Source: an uncultured Clostridium sp.
Lineage (GTDB): Bacteria > Bacillota > Clostridia > Lachnospirales > Lachnospiraceae
Direction of reading: 5' to 3'
NCBI GenBank assembly: GCA_900540335.1
Contig: UQFC01000003.1
Coordinates: 1 to 53,842, forward strand
DNA length: 53,842 nt
The position numbers and the translations under genes are program-made. Below the pieces are notes generated by a model. It searched no databases. It saw nothing but the letters and a program-made list of their open reading frames with translations, and had not been told where the DNA came from. Position 1 is the first letter of the stretch. Every line of letters begins with the position of its first letter. Of this stretch, positions 42,591-51,231 are shown in pieces.

Positions 42591-42640
42591 ACACTGATAC
42601 AGCCTGCAAACGCAGGAAATATCAGTGTTTTCTTTGTCTT
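42591..42640 (+). terminator. Terminator of the RHH gene
   Basis: ACACTGATA (42591-42599) pairs with TATCAGTGT (42620-42628), with an inner CCTGC/GCAGG stem, followed by TTTCTTTGTCTTT that leads into the inverted end. Confidence 0.85.
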
Positions 42641-42662
42641 TCCCCTAATTATAAGGTTCATG
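42638..42662. other. Recombination site at the far end
   Basis: Inverted end 42638-42654, then GGT, core TCATG (42658-42662), then host GGAGCCATATG. The rejoined empty site would read TTTCCC-TCATG-GGAGCC, with TCCC/GGGA arms around the core. Confidence 0.85.
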
Positions 42663-43439
42663 GGAGCCATATGTATTTCCAAAGCTGATATTAACCACCA
42701 GCGGCATTCTTCTCTCCACTGCCCGGGTCACAGCAAAATTCACTGCCCGCATCAGTTCCGTTGTTCTTGGAAACCCCTGATTGACAATCAAAAGCTCGCT
42801 TTCATATGCAATTCCCCTGTATGCCCTGCCCGGATTTCCCTCTCCGCTTCCTGCTGCAATCCCTGCCACAGCCGTTCCGTGGCCGCTGGAATCAAAAGAG
42901 GGAAGCAGACGTCTTGCCTTTTCCCTGCTTCCCTCCTGAATCGCCTGATTGATTTCCTCACTGGAAAACACCCTGTTCAGATTCTGATCCCACAAAGCGG
43001 CAATCCTCGTTCTCCCTGAACTGTCCCGAAATGCCTCATGATAATAATCAATTCCGGAATCCAGAACCGCCACAAGCACGCCCCTCCCGGTCAATCTCAG
43101 AGAAGACTCCTGCACTGCATTGATGCAGGCAGCCCCCTTGGCCTGATTCATAGAAAAAAACAGACGCTTTGGCTTTTCCACATATTCTATCTGCGGCAGC
43201 CGGCTGACAGTTTCAATCAGATCTTCCGGTACCGTTAAAACAGCATACTCGTTGTGCATTTCTTCCGTCAGGATCCCCATTTCCCGCAGGGAATCCAGAC
43301 TTCCTGAATATTTTACAATCAGCTCCCAGGTCTGCTCTTCCTTTTGATAGCCGGTTTCCAGTTCCCTAGAGCGGGCCCGCAGCTCCTCCGGAACAGACAG
43401 GGCAAGGTTTAAAAGATTTTCCAGCTTCTGGTTTTCCAT
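42645..43439 (-). pseudogene. Csp-like S8 protease, N-terminal part (separated by insertion)
   Basis: 264 codons: prodomain-like region (1-95), then the catalytic Asp in 'LVAVLDSGIDYYHEAF' and His in 'FDSSGHGTAVAGIAAGSGEG', up to 'VVNISFGNTYGSHE'. The last codons PYN and the TAG stop come from the element. The Ser part is at 31242-32186. Joined, the protein would have about 575 residues, usual for Csp-type subtilisins, which in clostridia process the spore cortex hydrolase SleC, though many paralogues have other roles. As it stands the fragment cannot form a catalytic triad. A ribosome site AAGGCGG is weak. Confidence 0.9.
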
Positions 43440-43480
43440 AATGCCGCATTCCGCCTTCTGACTTTCTGTTGTAATCCAGT

Positions 43481-45064
43481 TTATTCCCCGGATCCCTTCT
43501 CCGTTCCGCCTAAATCAAGCTGGTACAGCCTTCCGTACTTTTCCTTCAGATAATCCACATAATACTGCGGCCGGAAATCCTCTCCTGTCATATCCTGAAG
43601 AATCTGGCGACTGGTTTTCACCTTTCCAAACCGGTGTACATGAAGTCTTAAATATTCCCGGATTTCCCCCAGACGTCCCTCCTCCAGCATCTGATCTGCA
43701 TCCATTTCCTTTTTCATGGAAGCATACATCTGCGCTCCAAAAGCGCTTCCCAGCGCATAGGACGGGAAGTATCCAAAGGAGCCCTGCGCCCAATGAATAT
43801 CCTGAAGAACCCCCTCTCCGTCATTTTCCGGGCGGATTCCCAGATATTCCTCGTATTTGTCTGCCCAGAGCCGGGGAAGCTGTTCTACCGGAAGATCTTC
43901 CTCAATCAGAGCCTTTTCCAGTTCATACCGCACCAGCACATGAAGGCTGTAGGTTAATTCATCAGCCTCTGTCCGAATCAGACCGGGATGAACCCGGTTA
44001 ATGGCCCGGACAAACTGTTCCCGTCCGATTCCCCTTAGCTGCTCTCCAAACAATTCCTTTACTTTTCCATATACCGGAATCCAGAAGGCCTCGCTTCGTC
44101 CCAGAATATTTTCAAAAAAACGGGACTGGGATTCATGCATTCCCATGGATGCGCCCTGTCCTGCCGGCGTCTGAGTCAGCCGGTCCTCGATTCCCATTTC
44201 ATAAATGGCATGGCCGGACTCATGAATCACAGAAAACAGAGAGCTGTCCAGGCTGTTTTTGTAATGAGTGGTAATCCGCACATCATGATTGTGGAGACTG
44301 GTGGTAAAGGGATGGGCGCTTTCTGCAAGAACACCCTTTCTGAAATCAAAGCCGACATACTCTGCCAGGTATTCAGCCAGCTCTCTCTGCCTGTCCTCCG
44401 GATAATCCCCGGTCAGAAATTCATCAGAAATCCGGACCGGACTTTCCATCACCTGATGCAGCAAAGGAACCAGTTCCTTCTTCAGCAGTCCGAAAAACTC
44501 GTCCAGCTCCTTCATGCCAAATCCTTTCTCGTAGGAATCCAGCATAACATCATACAGCCTCTGCCCCTTCTTTGCCCGGTATCCGGCAAAGGTTTTCTGC
44601 CAGAATATGATTTTTTCCAGAGTCGGTGCAAAGGCCTGAAAATTTTTCTCTTCTCTTGCTCTGGCCCAGATTCTGGCTGACTCTGCCACCAGCTCCTGAT
44701 AGGCCCGGTACTCCTTCGGAGGAATACATTCCAGCTGCTCTGCCTCTTCTTTGATTTCCCTGAGAACAGCCTGCTTTTCCGGGGTTTCCTCAGCGCCTGA
44801 TTCCTGCTCGCATGCAGAAATCAGCTCCTTTAATTCCGGCCCTGTCAATACCTCCTGATAGGAGGCCGCCAAAACCCCCTGTACCCGTGCAGTATATGCT
44901 CCCGCCTGCTCCGGAGCCAGAGTTTCATTATCCCACTCAAAAAGAGTCAGCGCTGTCTGATATGCCATAGCTTTTTCCAGACAGAGCATGAGACGATCCC
45001 ATGCACTTTCCGGAGCCCGTCCTGTTTCTTCCAGATTTTTCTTCATTCTGTTTTCCCCATTCAT
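43481..45064 (-). CDS. M32-family metallocarboxypeptidase
   Basis: 527 residues, almost all helical, with the zinc motif HESGH in 'FSVIHESGHAIYEMGIED' near residue 275 and the M32 features 'HPFTTSLHNHDVRITTHY', 'GMHESQSRFFENILGRS' and 'IRTEADELTYSLHVLVRYE'. The enzyme removes C-terminal residues from peptides in the cytosol. An alternative ATG at 45046 has a better placed GGGGAA; either is possible. It lies just upstream of the protease gene on the same strand, 42 bases away, and downstream of the COG3044 ATPase gene. Confidence 0.9.
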   Translation of the reverse strand: MNGENRMKKNLEETGRAPESAWDRLMLCLEKAMAYQTALTLFEWDNETLAPEQAGAYTARVQGVLAASYQEVLTGPELKELISACEQESGAEETPEKQAVLREIKEEAEQLECIPPKEYRAYQELVAESARIWARAREEKNFQAFAPTLEKIIFWQKTFAGYRAKKGQRLYDVMLDSYEKGFGMKELDEFFGLLKKELVPLLHQVMESPVRISDEFLTGDYPEDRQRELAEYLAEYVGFDFRKGVLAESAHPFTTSLHNHDVRITTHYKNSLDSSLFSVIHESGHAIYEMGIEDRLTQTPAGQGASMGMHESQSRFFENILGRSEAFWIPVYGKVKELFGEQLRGIGREQFVRAINRVHPGLIRTEADELTYSLHVLVRYELEKALIEEDLPVEQLPRLWADKYEEYLGIRPENDGEGVLQDIHWAQGSFGYFPSYALGSAFGAQMYASMKKEMDADQMLEEGRLGEIREYLRLHVHRFGKVKTSRQILQDMTGEDFRPQYYVDYLKEKYGRLYQLDLGGTEKGSGE

Positions 45065-45121
45065 ACGTTCTGCCTCGCTTTCTCCTTCCTGATGATTCTA
45101 TTTTACCGGAATCCTGCGTTT

Positions 45122-46888
45122 TTATCCCCGATAGCGGTTCAGACAGGCAAAAATCTCCTGTTTTCTCGGTTTTGCAAGACCGCAGGGTACATAGGAGCTG
45201 CAAAAAGGCTCCCACCCTCTTGTTTCCAGGGTTTTCCACAGCAGCTCTACCGTCTGGCGCATGGTTTTTTCTCCTTCTTTCCCCTGCTCCAGGGCAAATC
45301 TCAAAAGGTACGCCAGGGCCGCTGTCTGCTCCCCGTCTGCCAGCTGCTCTGCATACCGGAGATCCACGGTTTCCCGATCAATCGAAAACTGATCCTTTCC
45401 CAGGGTTTTAATCTTTTTTCTCTCCCGCACAGAGCCGTTTTCCTGTCCTCCCCGGCCGTATCTTCCGCCTCTTTCATTTCCTCTCCTGGAAATTCCTCTG
45501 TCCCGGTTATTCTTTTCTGCATTGTGAAAAACCAGAGGCATCTGAAATTCCGGAAGGAAAAAACCCGGTGCCTGGGTACGCGGAGCCTTGTATTCCCGGC
45601 ACAGCTTTTTTACCCGTTCCGTAATATCCACCGGACGGTAACAGTCCATCTGCAGGATTTTATGGGCAATATAGAAAAAAGCTCCGGAGCTTCCTGCTAC
45701 CAGAATCGTAGAGATTCCTGCCTTTTCATACAAATCCCCGGCCCGTTCCAGAAACGGGGTAATGGGCTCCTTCTCTCTCCGGATTACCTCCTGCATAAAC
45801 TCATCTCTTACCATAAAGTTTGTGGCAGAGGTATCCTCGTCAATAAGAAAAAGGCTCGTTCCTGCCTCGATTCCCTCCACAACACCGGCTGCCTGCGAAG
45901 TGCTTCCGCTGGCATCCTCCGTAGAAAAGGAGGAGGTATCTTTTTTATTGGGCAGATCATTAATAAAAAGTGAAATGTCCGCCCTGCGGATTGACCGGCC
46001 CTCTTCCGCCCGCAGCTTCACAGCCGTATCCTCTGTAATTACAAATTCCCGTCCGTCGCCTGCAATATGGTTGTAAACTCCCATCTGCAGCGCAGATAAA
46101 AGGGTGGATTTTCCGTGATAACCGCCGCCTACAATCAGGGTAATCCCCCTGGGAACCGCCATTCCCCGCAGTATTCCTCTGTGGGGAAGGCTAATACTCT
46201 GTTCCATAGATGCCGGAGAAACAAAGGGGACAGAATCCTTCATAGGAAAATCCGAAACTCCGCTTTTTCTTGGAAGAACGGAACCATTAGCCACAAAAGC
46301 CACCAGTCCCTCCTTCTTTAAATATTCCCGCACTGCCTGCTGATCCTCTGCCAGAAACACGGCCTCCTCTGTCTTTTTCTTATCCAGCTTTCTGTAAAAA
46401 AAGCTGTTTTCCACACACGCGGGAAGATATTCAAAAAGAATTTTTTCCAGTCCCCCTGCGTCAATGGTTCTTCCGAATGCCGGAAATCCTATATGGAACC
46501 TGGCTGTAATCTTTCCTGCGCCAATCTGGCAGGCGCTTCTCTCCAAAACCTCCTGGCCGCATCTGGTCGTAGACATCAGACCGCTTTTTCCGGAGCCCCC
46601 TGCTTTGAAATTGTAGGCTTCCACCTGACTTCCAAACCGTCTGGTCAGAAAATCCTCCAGTGCAATCCTGCCGCAGGACTCCTGATAATAGGCCTCCGGA
46701 AATCCTGCCTGTTTCATGGGAACTTCCACGTGAACACTGGATGGAGATGCGAAGGGATCTCCCTGCACATGGTCAATTACAAGCACATAGGCGCCAAACT
46801 GATAGGCGCCGGACAAAGATTTATAAGCCGGATAGCTTTTCCGGTCAATCGAGCGCAGCAGTGTACGCAGTTCGTTGGATGATTTCAT
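45122..46888 (-). CDS. ABC-class ATPase of unknown function (COG3044)
   Basis: The ATG at 46888 follows AGGAGG by seven bases. 588 residues. An N-terminal region ('SYPAYKSLSGAYQFGAYVLV') is followed by a P-loop 'LIVGGGYHGKSTLLSALQMG' near residue 255 and Walker B 'GTSLFLIDEDTSATNFMVRD'. This is the pattern of predicted soluble ABC-class ATPases with no membrane domain. Residues about 450-495 are Arg/Gly-rich ('GNERGGRYGRGGQENGSVRE'), which suggests RNA or nucleic-acid binding. Function unknown. The Nudix gene upstream is separated by a terminator. Confidence 0.85.
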   Translation of the reverse strand: MKSSNELRTLLRSIDRKSYPAYKSLSGAYQFGAYVLVIDHVQGDPFASPSSVHVEVPMKQAGFPEAYYQESCGRIALEDFLTRRFGSQVEAYNFKAGGSGKSGLMSTTRCGQEVLERSACQIGAGKITARFHIGFPAFGRTIDAGGLEKILFEYLPACVENSFFYRKLDKKKTEEAVFLAEDQQAVREYLKKEGLVAFVANGSVLPRKSGVSDFPMKDSVPFVSPASMEQSISLPHRGILRGMAVPRGITLIVGGGYHGKSTLLSALQMGVYNHIAGDGREFVITEDTAVKLRAEEGRSIRRADISLFINDLPNKKDTSSFSTEDASGSTSQAAGVVEGIEAGTSLFLIDEDTSATNFMVRDEFMQEVIRREKEPITPFLERAGDLYEKAGISTILVAGSSGAFFYIAHKILQMDCYRPVDITERVKKLCREYKAPRTQAPGFFLPEFQMPLVFHNAEKNNRDRGISRRGNERGGRYGRGGQENGSVRERKKIKTLGKDQFSIDRETVDLRYAEQLADGEQTAALAYLLRFALEQGKEGEKTMRQTVELLWKTLETRGWEPFCSSYVPCGLAKPRKQEIFACLNRYRG

Positions 46889-46935
46889 CAACAGTCCTCC
46901 TCTATCTTTTCTTTCAGGAAAGAATCTTTAAATTA

Positions 46936-46964
46936 GAAAAACGGTCTGAAATTCTCAGACCGTT
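46936..46964 (-). terminator. Terminator of the single-domain Nudix gene
   Basis: AACGGTCTGA (46940-46949) and TCAGACCGTT (46955-46964) form a perfect 10-bp stem followed on the minus strand by TTTTCTAATTT. Confidence 0.88.
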
Positions 46965-46985
46965 CCTCATTGTCTCATGTAAAAC

Positions 46986-47438
46986 CTAGAAATATTTTTT
47001 GTTGCCCCAGAGGTTCGCCTTCTTCAAATCCAGGTATTCGTTATAAGCCTTTTCCAGAATCTGCTTTTCGTTGGAAAACTTCAGCAGATGGTACGCCTCA
47101 TAAAACTTGTAATAGCCGGAATCTACAAAATGCTCTTCCCGTTGTGGTTTACTGTAATAGCTGTCAGCCATCATCAAGTACCAGTGAACATCCTTCTCCA
47201 CCATATCCTGCGGTGTATTAAAGGAATAGGAGCTTTTTCCGATATACTTGATAATGGAAGCACTGACGCCGGTTTCTTCTTTTACTTCCCGAAGAGCCGT
47301 CTCCTTGTACTCTTCTCCTGCTTCTACAGTTCCCTTTGGCAGAACCCAGCCCTCATACTTGTTCTTGTAATTCTTGTAGAGAACCAGAATCTTGCCGCGA
47401 AATATAACCACACCTCCACAGCTCGTTGCTTCTATCAT
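46986..47438 (-). CDS. Nudix hydrolase
   Basis: 150 residues. It starts 'IEATSCGGVVIFRGKILVLY' and carries a complete Nudix box in 'LPKGTVEAGEEYKETALREV' plus 'KEETGV' (G-x5-E-x7-REVKEETG). The type resembles diadenosine polyphosphate or nucleotide-sugar hydrolases (AP4A group: 'WVLPKGTVE'). GGAGGG lies before the ATG. It stands alone with its own promoter and terminator. Substrate not known. Confidence 0.9.
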   Translation of the reverse strand: MIEATSCGGVVIFRGKILVLYKNYKNKYEGWVLPKGTVEAGEEYKETALREVKEETGVSASIIKYIGKSSYSFNTPQDMVEKDVHWYLMMADSYYSKPQREEHFVDSGYYKFYEAYHLLKFSNEKQILEKAYNEYLDLKKANLWGNKKYF

Positions 47439-47504
47439 TGCAATCCCTCCTGGTCGCGCAGCGCTGTATCAGCACCGCGGTGGTGTGTCGCACAGACTGG
47501 TTTT

Positions 47505-47533
47505 AGTATAACTCCATTTGATAGAAGATGCAA
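47505..47533 (-). promoter_or_regulatory. Promoter of the single-domain Nudix gene
   Basis: TTGCAT (47533-47528), 17 bases, TATACT (47510-47505). The 65-base leader contains short palindromes (ACCGCGGT, CAGCGCTG). Confidence 0.75.
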
Positions 47534-47606
47534 CATGAAGTTTCCCTGAGTTGTCTATAAGTTTTCTTTCTCATTCCTGCCGGGCTTTGAAATCTCTGTT
47601 CTGATT

Positions 47607-49910
47607 TTAATTGTCAGCCTTCTTTTTTCCCTTTGCTTCCATGTAAATTTTCTCTGCCGTAATAGGAAGATCACGAATCCATACACCGGCTGCATTGGCC
47701 ACAGCCCCTGCAATCGCAGGAGAAGGCGTATTGATTACAACCTCTCCAATAGACTTAACGCCAAAGGGACCTGTCGGCTCATAGCTGCTCTCAAATTCCA
47801 CCTGGAGATGGCCCACATCCATACGGGTCGGAAGCTTGTACTGCATAAAGGAATTCTCAAACACGCGTCCTCTCTGGGAGCGGGTTACATCCTCAAACAT
47901 TGCCATGCCGATGCCCTGTCCCAGTCCGCCTTCTGTCTGAACCCGCACCAGGTTGGGATTAATCGGTGTTCCGCAGTCAACGGCTGCCACAAAATTAATC
48001 AGCTCGTACTCATAGGTTTCCATATCCATCTCAATCTCTGCCATACCTACCATAAAGGGAGGCGGAGAAACAGGAGAGGAATGAGAGGCGGTAACCTCCA
48101 GAGCCTTTCCGTTATTGCACATCACTCTGTTTCCAATATCCTTTAAGCTGATGGCGCCGCTGCCGTCTCTGCAGAATACCTGGCTGCCGTCAAGGTCCAC
48201 CTCATCTGCCGTCCGCTCCAGATACTCCGCGCCCTTTTCCACAAGCTTCTCTCGCATGGCCTCGCAGGCCTTTACCGCTGCCATACCGGTTAAGTAGGCT
48301 GTACTGGAGGCATAGGAGCCGGAGTCGTAGGGAGAAACATCTGTGTCTACGCCGTGAACAATAATATTGTCCATATCACAGCCAAGGCAATCTGCCGCAA
48401 TCTGCGCCAGGGTGGTATCACAGCCGGTTCCCATGTCGGATGCTCCGATCATCATGCTGTAAAATCCATCATCATTCAGCTTTAAGGTAATTCCGGCCAC
48501 ATCACAGTTGGAAATGGAAGATCCCTGCATGGCCATAGCCACTCCGACAGAACGGACCTTTCCGTTTTCCATTACACGGCAGGGATATTTTTCATCCCAT
48601 TTTATCAGGTCTTTCGCCCGCTTCATACAACGATCCAGAGTACAGCTGTTTGCTGTTTCCCCGTAATAAGCAGGCATCACATCCCCTTCATGCACCATGT
48701 TTTTCTCACGGAGAACAACCGGATCCATATGTAATTCTGCCGCCAGCTCATTGACTGCCGATTCCAGGGCAAAGATTCCCTGAGTTGCTCCATAGCCGCG
48801 GTATGCGCCTGCCGACATGGTATTGGTATAAACCACGTCGTAGTGGAAACGAAAGGCCTTTGGTGTAGAATACAGAGGAATGGATTTATGGCCGGACAGT
48901 CCTACGGTTGTCGGGCCGTGTTCCCCGTATGCGCCTGTATTTGACAGGGTATATAAGTCAATCGCCTGGAATATACCGTTTTCATCTGCTCCCAGACGAA
49001 CGGTCACTTCCATCTCATGGCGGGGAGAAGAGGCAATCTGAGACTCATACCGGCTGAAAACCATCTTGGCCGGCTTTCCTGTCACCCAGGTTACCAGAGC
49101 CGGATATACCTCTGAGACCACAGTCTGCTTTGCTCCAAAGCCTCCGCCGATTCGCGGCTTTATAACACGAATCCGGGACTTGGGAATATCCAGGGCATGG
49201 GCTACAATCCGACGCACATGGAAGGGCACCTGGGTAGAGGAGGTAACATTCAGACGTCCGTAGGTGTCCATGGAGGTATAAGTACGGAAGGTTTCCATCA
49301 TAGCCTGCTGGTTCGGCTTTACATGATAAGTCTTTGAAATCACATGAGCGCAGGAGGCCAGGATTCCCTCCACATCTCCGTGGATATCGTCTCCGGATGC
49401 ACAGAGGTTGCGCTGATTATCCGCTCCTACAGGACACAGACTTTTCCAGGTTTCCTCCGGATGCACCAGAACCGGGTTGTCTTTTGCTGTCCGCATATCA
49501 AGAACCGGCTCCAGCACCTGATATTTCACCTTAATTGCCTTCAGAGCCCGATCAACGGCCTCTTCGGAAATTCCTGCCACAATAGCAGCTACATCTCCTA
49601 CAAAACGCATTCTTCTATCCAGAATCAGACGATCATAGGGGCTGGGCTCCGGATAGGTCTGTCCGGCCATGGTAAACCGCTTCTGGGGAGAATCCTCCCA
49701 GGTTAAAATCGTCTCAATTCCCGGAACAGCCAGGGCCCGTGTCTTATCAATCGCTTCAATCCATGCATGGGCATAGGGGCTTCTCAGAACCTTGACAATC
49801 AGACAGTCCTTCGGAGCAATATCATCGGTATACACCGGCTTTCCTGTCATCAAAGCCATGGCGTCCCGCTTTACAACCGACTGGCCTACATAGGTTTTCT
49901 TTTTCTCCAT
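47607..49910 (-). CDS. Molybdenum hydroxylase large subunit, xanthine dehydrogenase family
   Basis: 767 residues, like XdhA of E. coli in length. It has 'GGGFGAKQTV', 'SAGAYRGYGATQGIFALE', 'GASDMGTGCDTTLAQI', 'GGLGQGIGMAMFED' for the molybdopterin cytosine dinucleotide cofactor, and the catalytic Glu in 'FGVKSIGEVVIN'. It hydroxylates a purine or other N-heterocycle. The start is one base after the FeS subunit's stop (TGAGATG), with GGAGGGCGG upstream. Substrate is probably a purine; nicotinate or related compounds are possible. Confidence 0.88.
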   Translation of the reverse strand: MEKKKTYVGQSVVKRDAMALMTGKPVYTDDIAPKDCLIVKVLRSPYAHAWIEAIDKTRALAVPGIETILTWEDSPQKRFTMAGQTYPEPSPYDRLILDRRMRFVGDVAAIVAGISEEAVDRALKAIKVKYQVLEPVLDMRTAKDNPVLVHPEETWKSLCPVGADNQRNLCASGDDIHGDVEGILASCAHVISKTYHVKPNQQAMMETFRTYTSMDTYGRLNVTSSTQVPFHVRRIVAHALDIPKSRIRVIKPRIGGGFGAKQTVVSEVYPALVTWVTGKPAKMVFSRYESQIASSPRHEMEVTVRLGADENGIFQAIDLYTLSNTGAYGEHGPTTVGLSGHKSIPLYSTPKAFRFHYDVVYTNTMSAGAYRGYGATQGIFALESAVNELAAELHMDPVVLREKNMVHEGDVMPAYYGETANSCTLDRCMKRAKDLIKWDEKYPCRVMENGKVRSVGVAMAMQGSSISNCDVAGITLKLNDDGFYSMMIGASDMGTGCDTTLAQIAADCLGCDMDNIIVHGVDTDVSPYDSGSYASSTAYLTGMAAVKACEAMREKLVEKGAEYLERTADEVDLDGSQVFCRDGSGAISLKDIGNRVMCNNGKALEVTASHSSPVSPPPFMVGMAEIEMDMETYEYELINFVAAVDCGTPINPNLVRVQTEGGLGQGIGMAMFEDVTRSQRGRVFENSFMQYKLPTRMDVGHLQVEFESSYEPTGPFGVKSIGEVVINTPSPAIAGAVANAAGVWIRDLPITAEKIYMEAKGKKKADN

Positions 49911-49911
49911 C

Positions 49912-50388
49912 TCAGTTTCCGCCCTCCTTATTCCGGTTCAGGTATTTTTCAATTGCCCGCATCTGTCCTTCGTAACCGGTACACCGGCAAAGGTTTCCGG
50001 AAAGATATTCCCGGATCTCATCCATATCAGGATTTACCAGTTCCCTTTCCATTGCCAGCAGATTCATAATCAGACCCGGACTGCAGAAGCCGCACTGATC
50101 CGCTCCCTCTTCTGCAAGGAAACGTCCGATTTCTTCTGCCTCCTTCTGGACTCCCTCCAGAGTTGTAATCTCACAGCCGTCTGCCCTTGCCGCCGGAACG
50201 GAACAGGAAAGAACCGGCTTTTTATTCATCCATACGGTGCAAAGACCGCAGTTGGAAGTTTCGCAGCCCCGTTTCACACTGTAGCATCCCAGACTTCTCA
50301 ACAGATCCAAAAGCAGGGTGTCCGCCCCAATCACTGCTGTCTGCATTTTTCCGTTTAAAACAAACTGTATTTCCATATTGCTTCGCAT
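49912..50388 (-). CDS. Molybdenum hydroxylase [2Fe-2S] subunit
   Basis: 158 residues with two [2Fe-2S] sites: a ferredoxin-like one with 'GCETSNCGLCTVWM' plus a later Cys ('VLSCSVPAA'), and a helical one with 'CGFCSPGLIM' and 'LCRCTGYEGQ'. It passes electrons from the molybdenum centre to FAD. The ATG directly follows the stop of the FAD subunit gene (TAAATG). Length and motifs match XdhC of E. coli type enzymes. Confidence 0.92.
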   Translation of the reverse strand: MRSNMEIQFVLNGKMQTAVIGADTLLLDLLRSLGCYSVKRGCETSNCGLCTVWMNKKPVLSCSVPAARADGCEITTLEGVQKEAEEIGRFLAEEGADQCGFCSPGLIMNLLAMERELVNPDMDEIREYLSGNLCRCTGYEGQMRAIEKYLNRNKEGGN

Positions 50389-51165
50389 TTATTTTTCTTC
50401 CTCCCTGGATATCTGCTCCATCAGACGCCGGATAGATACCTGCGCCAGATATTTTCTGTATTCTCCTCCGGCTCTCATATTGTCTCCGTAGGTAAATGCC
50501 TCAGCGGCCTTTTCTGCCAGCTCCTGTACGGTCTCCTTTCCGTCAGGAAGCACACACAGGGCAGCCTTTGCAGGTCTTGCTCCTACAGATACATACCAGC
50601 TGTCTCCTTTTTTTGCCACTCCGCAGGCAATCATGGGAAAATCCGTTTTAGAACGGCGTGAAGAGGTATAAGCCGCTCTTCTTCCATCCTTTTTCAGAAT
50701 CACCTGCACCAGAATATCACGGTCATACGGCAGTTTTGCAAATTCTTCCAGAGAAATTCTTCCTCTCCGGTAAAGCTCCACCTGGGCATCCAGCATCATC
50801 ATACAGGTAAGAATATCAGAAAAACCGTATCTTCCGAATACGCTTCCTCCTACTGTAGCTCCGTTTCGGAACTGGACACCGACAATCCCTTTGGTGCACT
50901 CGCGGAAAACCCCGCCAAAATACCGGTTCAATCCCTCATGAAGCTCCAGACTTCTCAAACTGCACATACAGCCAATGCGGAACTCCTCTTCATCCTCCTC
51001 AATATAATCAAGTCCCAGATCGGATAAATCAATGGCTGCCGACTTGTAATTGCTTCCCATTTTCAGCCACATCATGCCTCCCAGGAGCACGTTGCTCTTT
51101 TTCTGATTCAGCTGATAGGCTTCTTCCAGGCTTTGCGCCTTCACAAACTCATTTGTTCGAAACAC
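50389..51165 (-). CDS. Molybdenum hydroxylase FAD-binding subunit
   Basis: 258 residues with a GTG start (AAAGGGGA upstream). It has the FAD-binding signature in 'NVLLGGMMWLKMGS', 'IGCMCSLRSLELHEG' and 'FRNGATVGGSVFGRYGFSD', then the C-terminal CO-dehydrogenase-flavoprotein domain. It completes the three-part enzyme; gene order FAD, FeS, Mo. Slightly shorter than E. coli XdhB (292), but all FAD motifs are there. No cofactor-maturation genes (such as yqeB, mocA) lie nearby. Confidence 0.88.
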   Translation of the reverse strand: MFRTNEFVKAQSLEEAYQLNQKKSNVLLGGMMWLKMGSNYKSAAIDLSDLGLDYIEEDEEEFRIGCMCSLRSLELHEGLNRYFGGVFRECTKGIVGVQFRNGATVGGSVFGRYGFSDILTCMMMLDAQVELYRRGRISLEEFAKLPYDRDILVQVILKKDGRRAAYTSSRRSKTDFPMIACGVAKKGDSWYVSVGARPAKAALCVLPDGKETVQELAEKAAEAFTYGDNMRAGGEYRKYLAQVSIRRLMEQISREEEK

Positions 51166-51200
51166 AGGATATCCCCTTTCTTTTTCACGTTTTTATCTCA

Positions 51201-51218
51201 ACAGGAAAATTTTCCTGT
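51201..51218. repeat. Perfect 18-bp palindrome between PBP and hydroxylase genes
   Basis: ACAGGAAAATTTTCCTGT lies between the PBP stop (51232) and the GTG at 51165. With no loop and no T-run it looks more like a protein-binding site than a terminator; it may be an operator for the hydroxylase genes. Confidence 0.55.
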
Positions 51219-51231
51219 GAAACAATTGCTG

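Larger units (their letters stand above)
32182..42662. mobile_element. 10.48-kb serine-recombinase element inside a protease gene
   Basis: Both junctions share the 5-bp core TCATG (32182-32186 and 42658-42662). Just inside are 17-bp inverted ends, TTATAATTAAGGGAAAG (32193-32209) and CTTTCCCCTAATTATAA (42638-42654), one base different. Joining the outer flanks restores one reading frame. Contents: two large serine recombinases, a TnpW-like protein, a truncated STAND ATPase, a sugar-alcohol operon with its ROK regulator, and an RHH protein. No relaxase or replication gene is visible. The interior looks more A+T rich than the flanks. Confidence 0.92.

Noticed and set aside
32182..42662. Conjugative transposon
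   Set aside because: No relaxase, coupling protein, type IV secretion or replication gene in the 10.48 kb. It is at most mobilised in trans.
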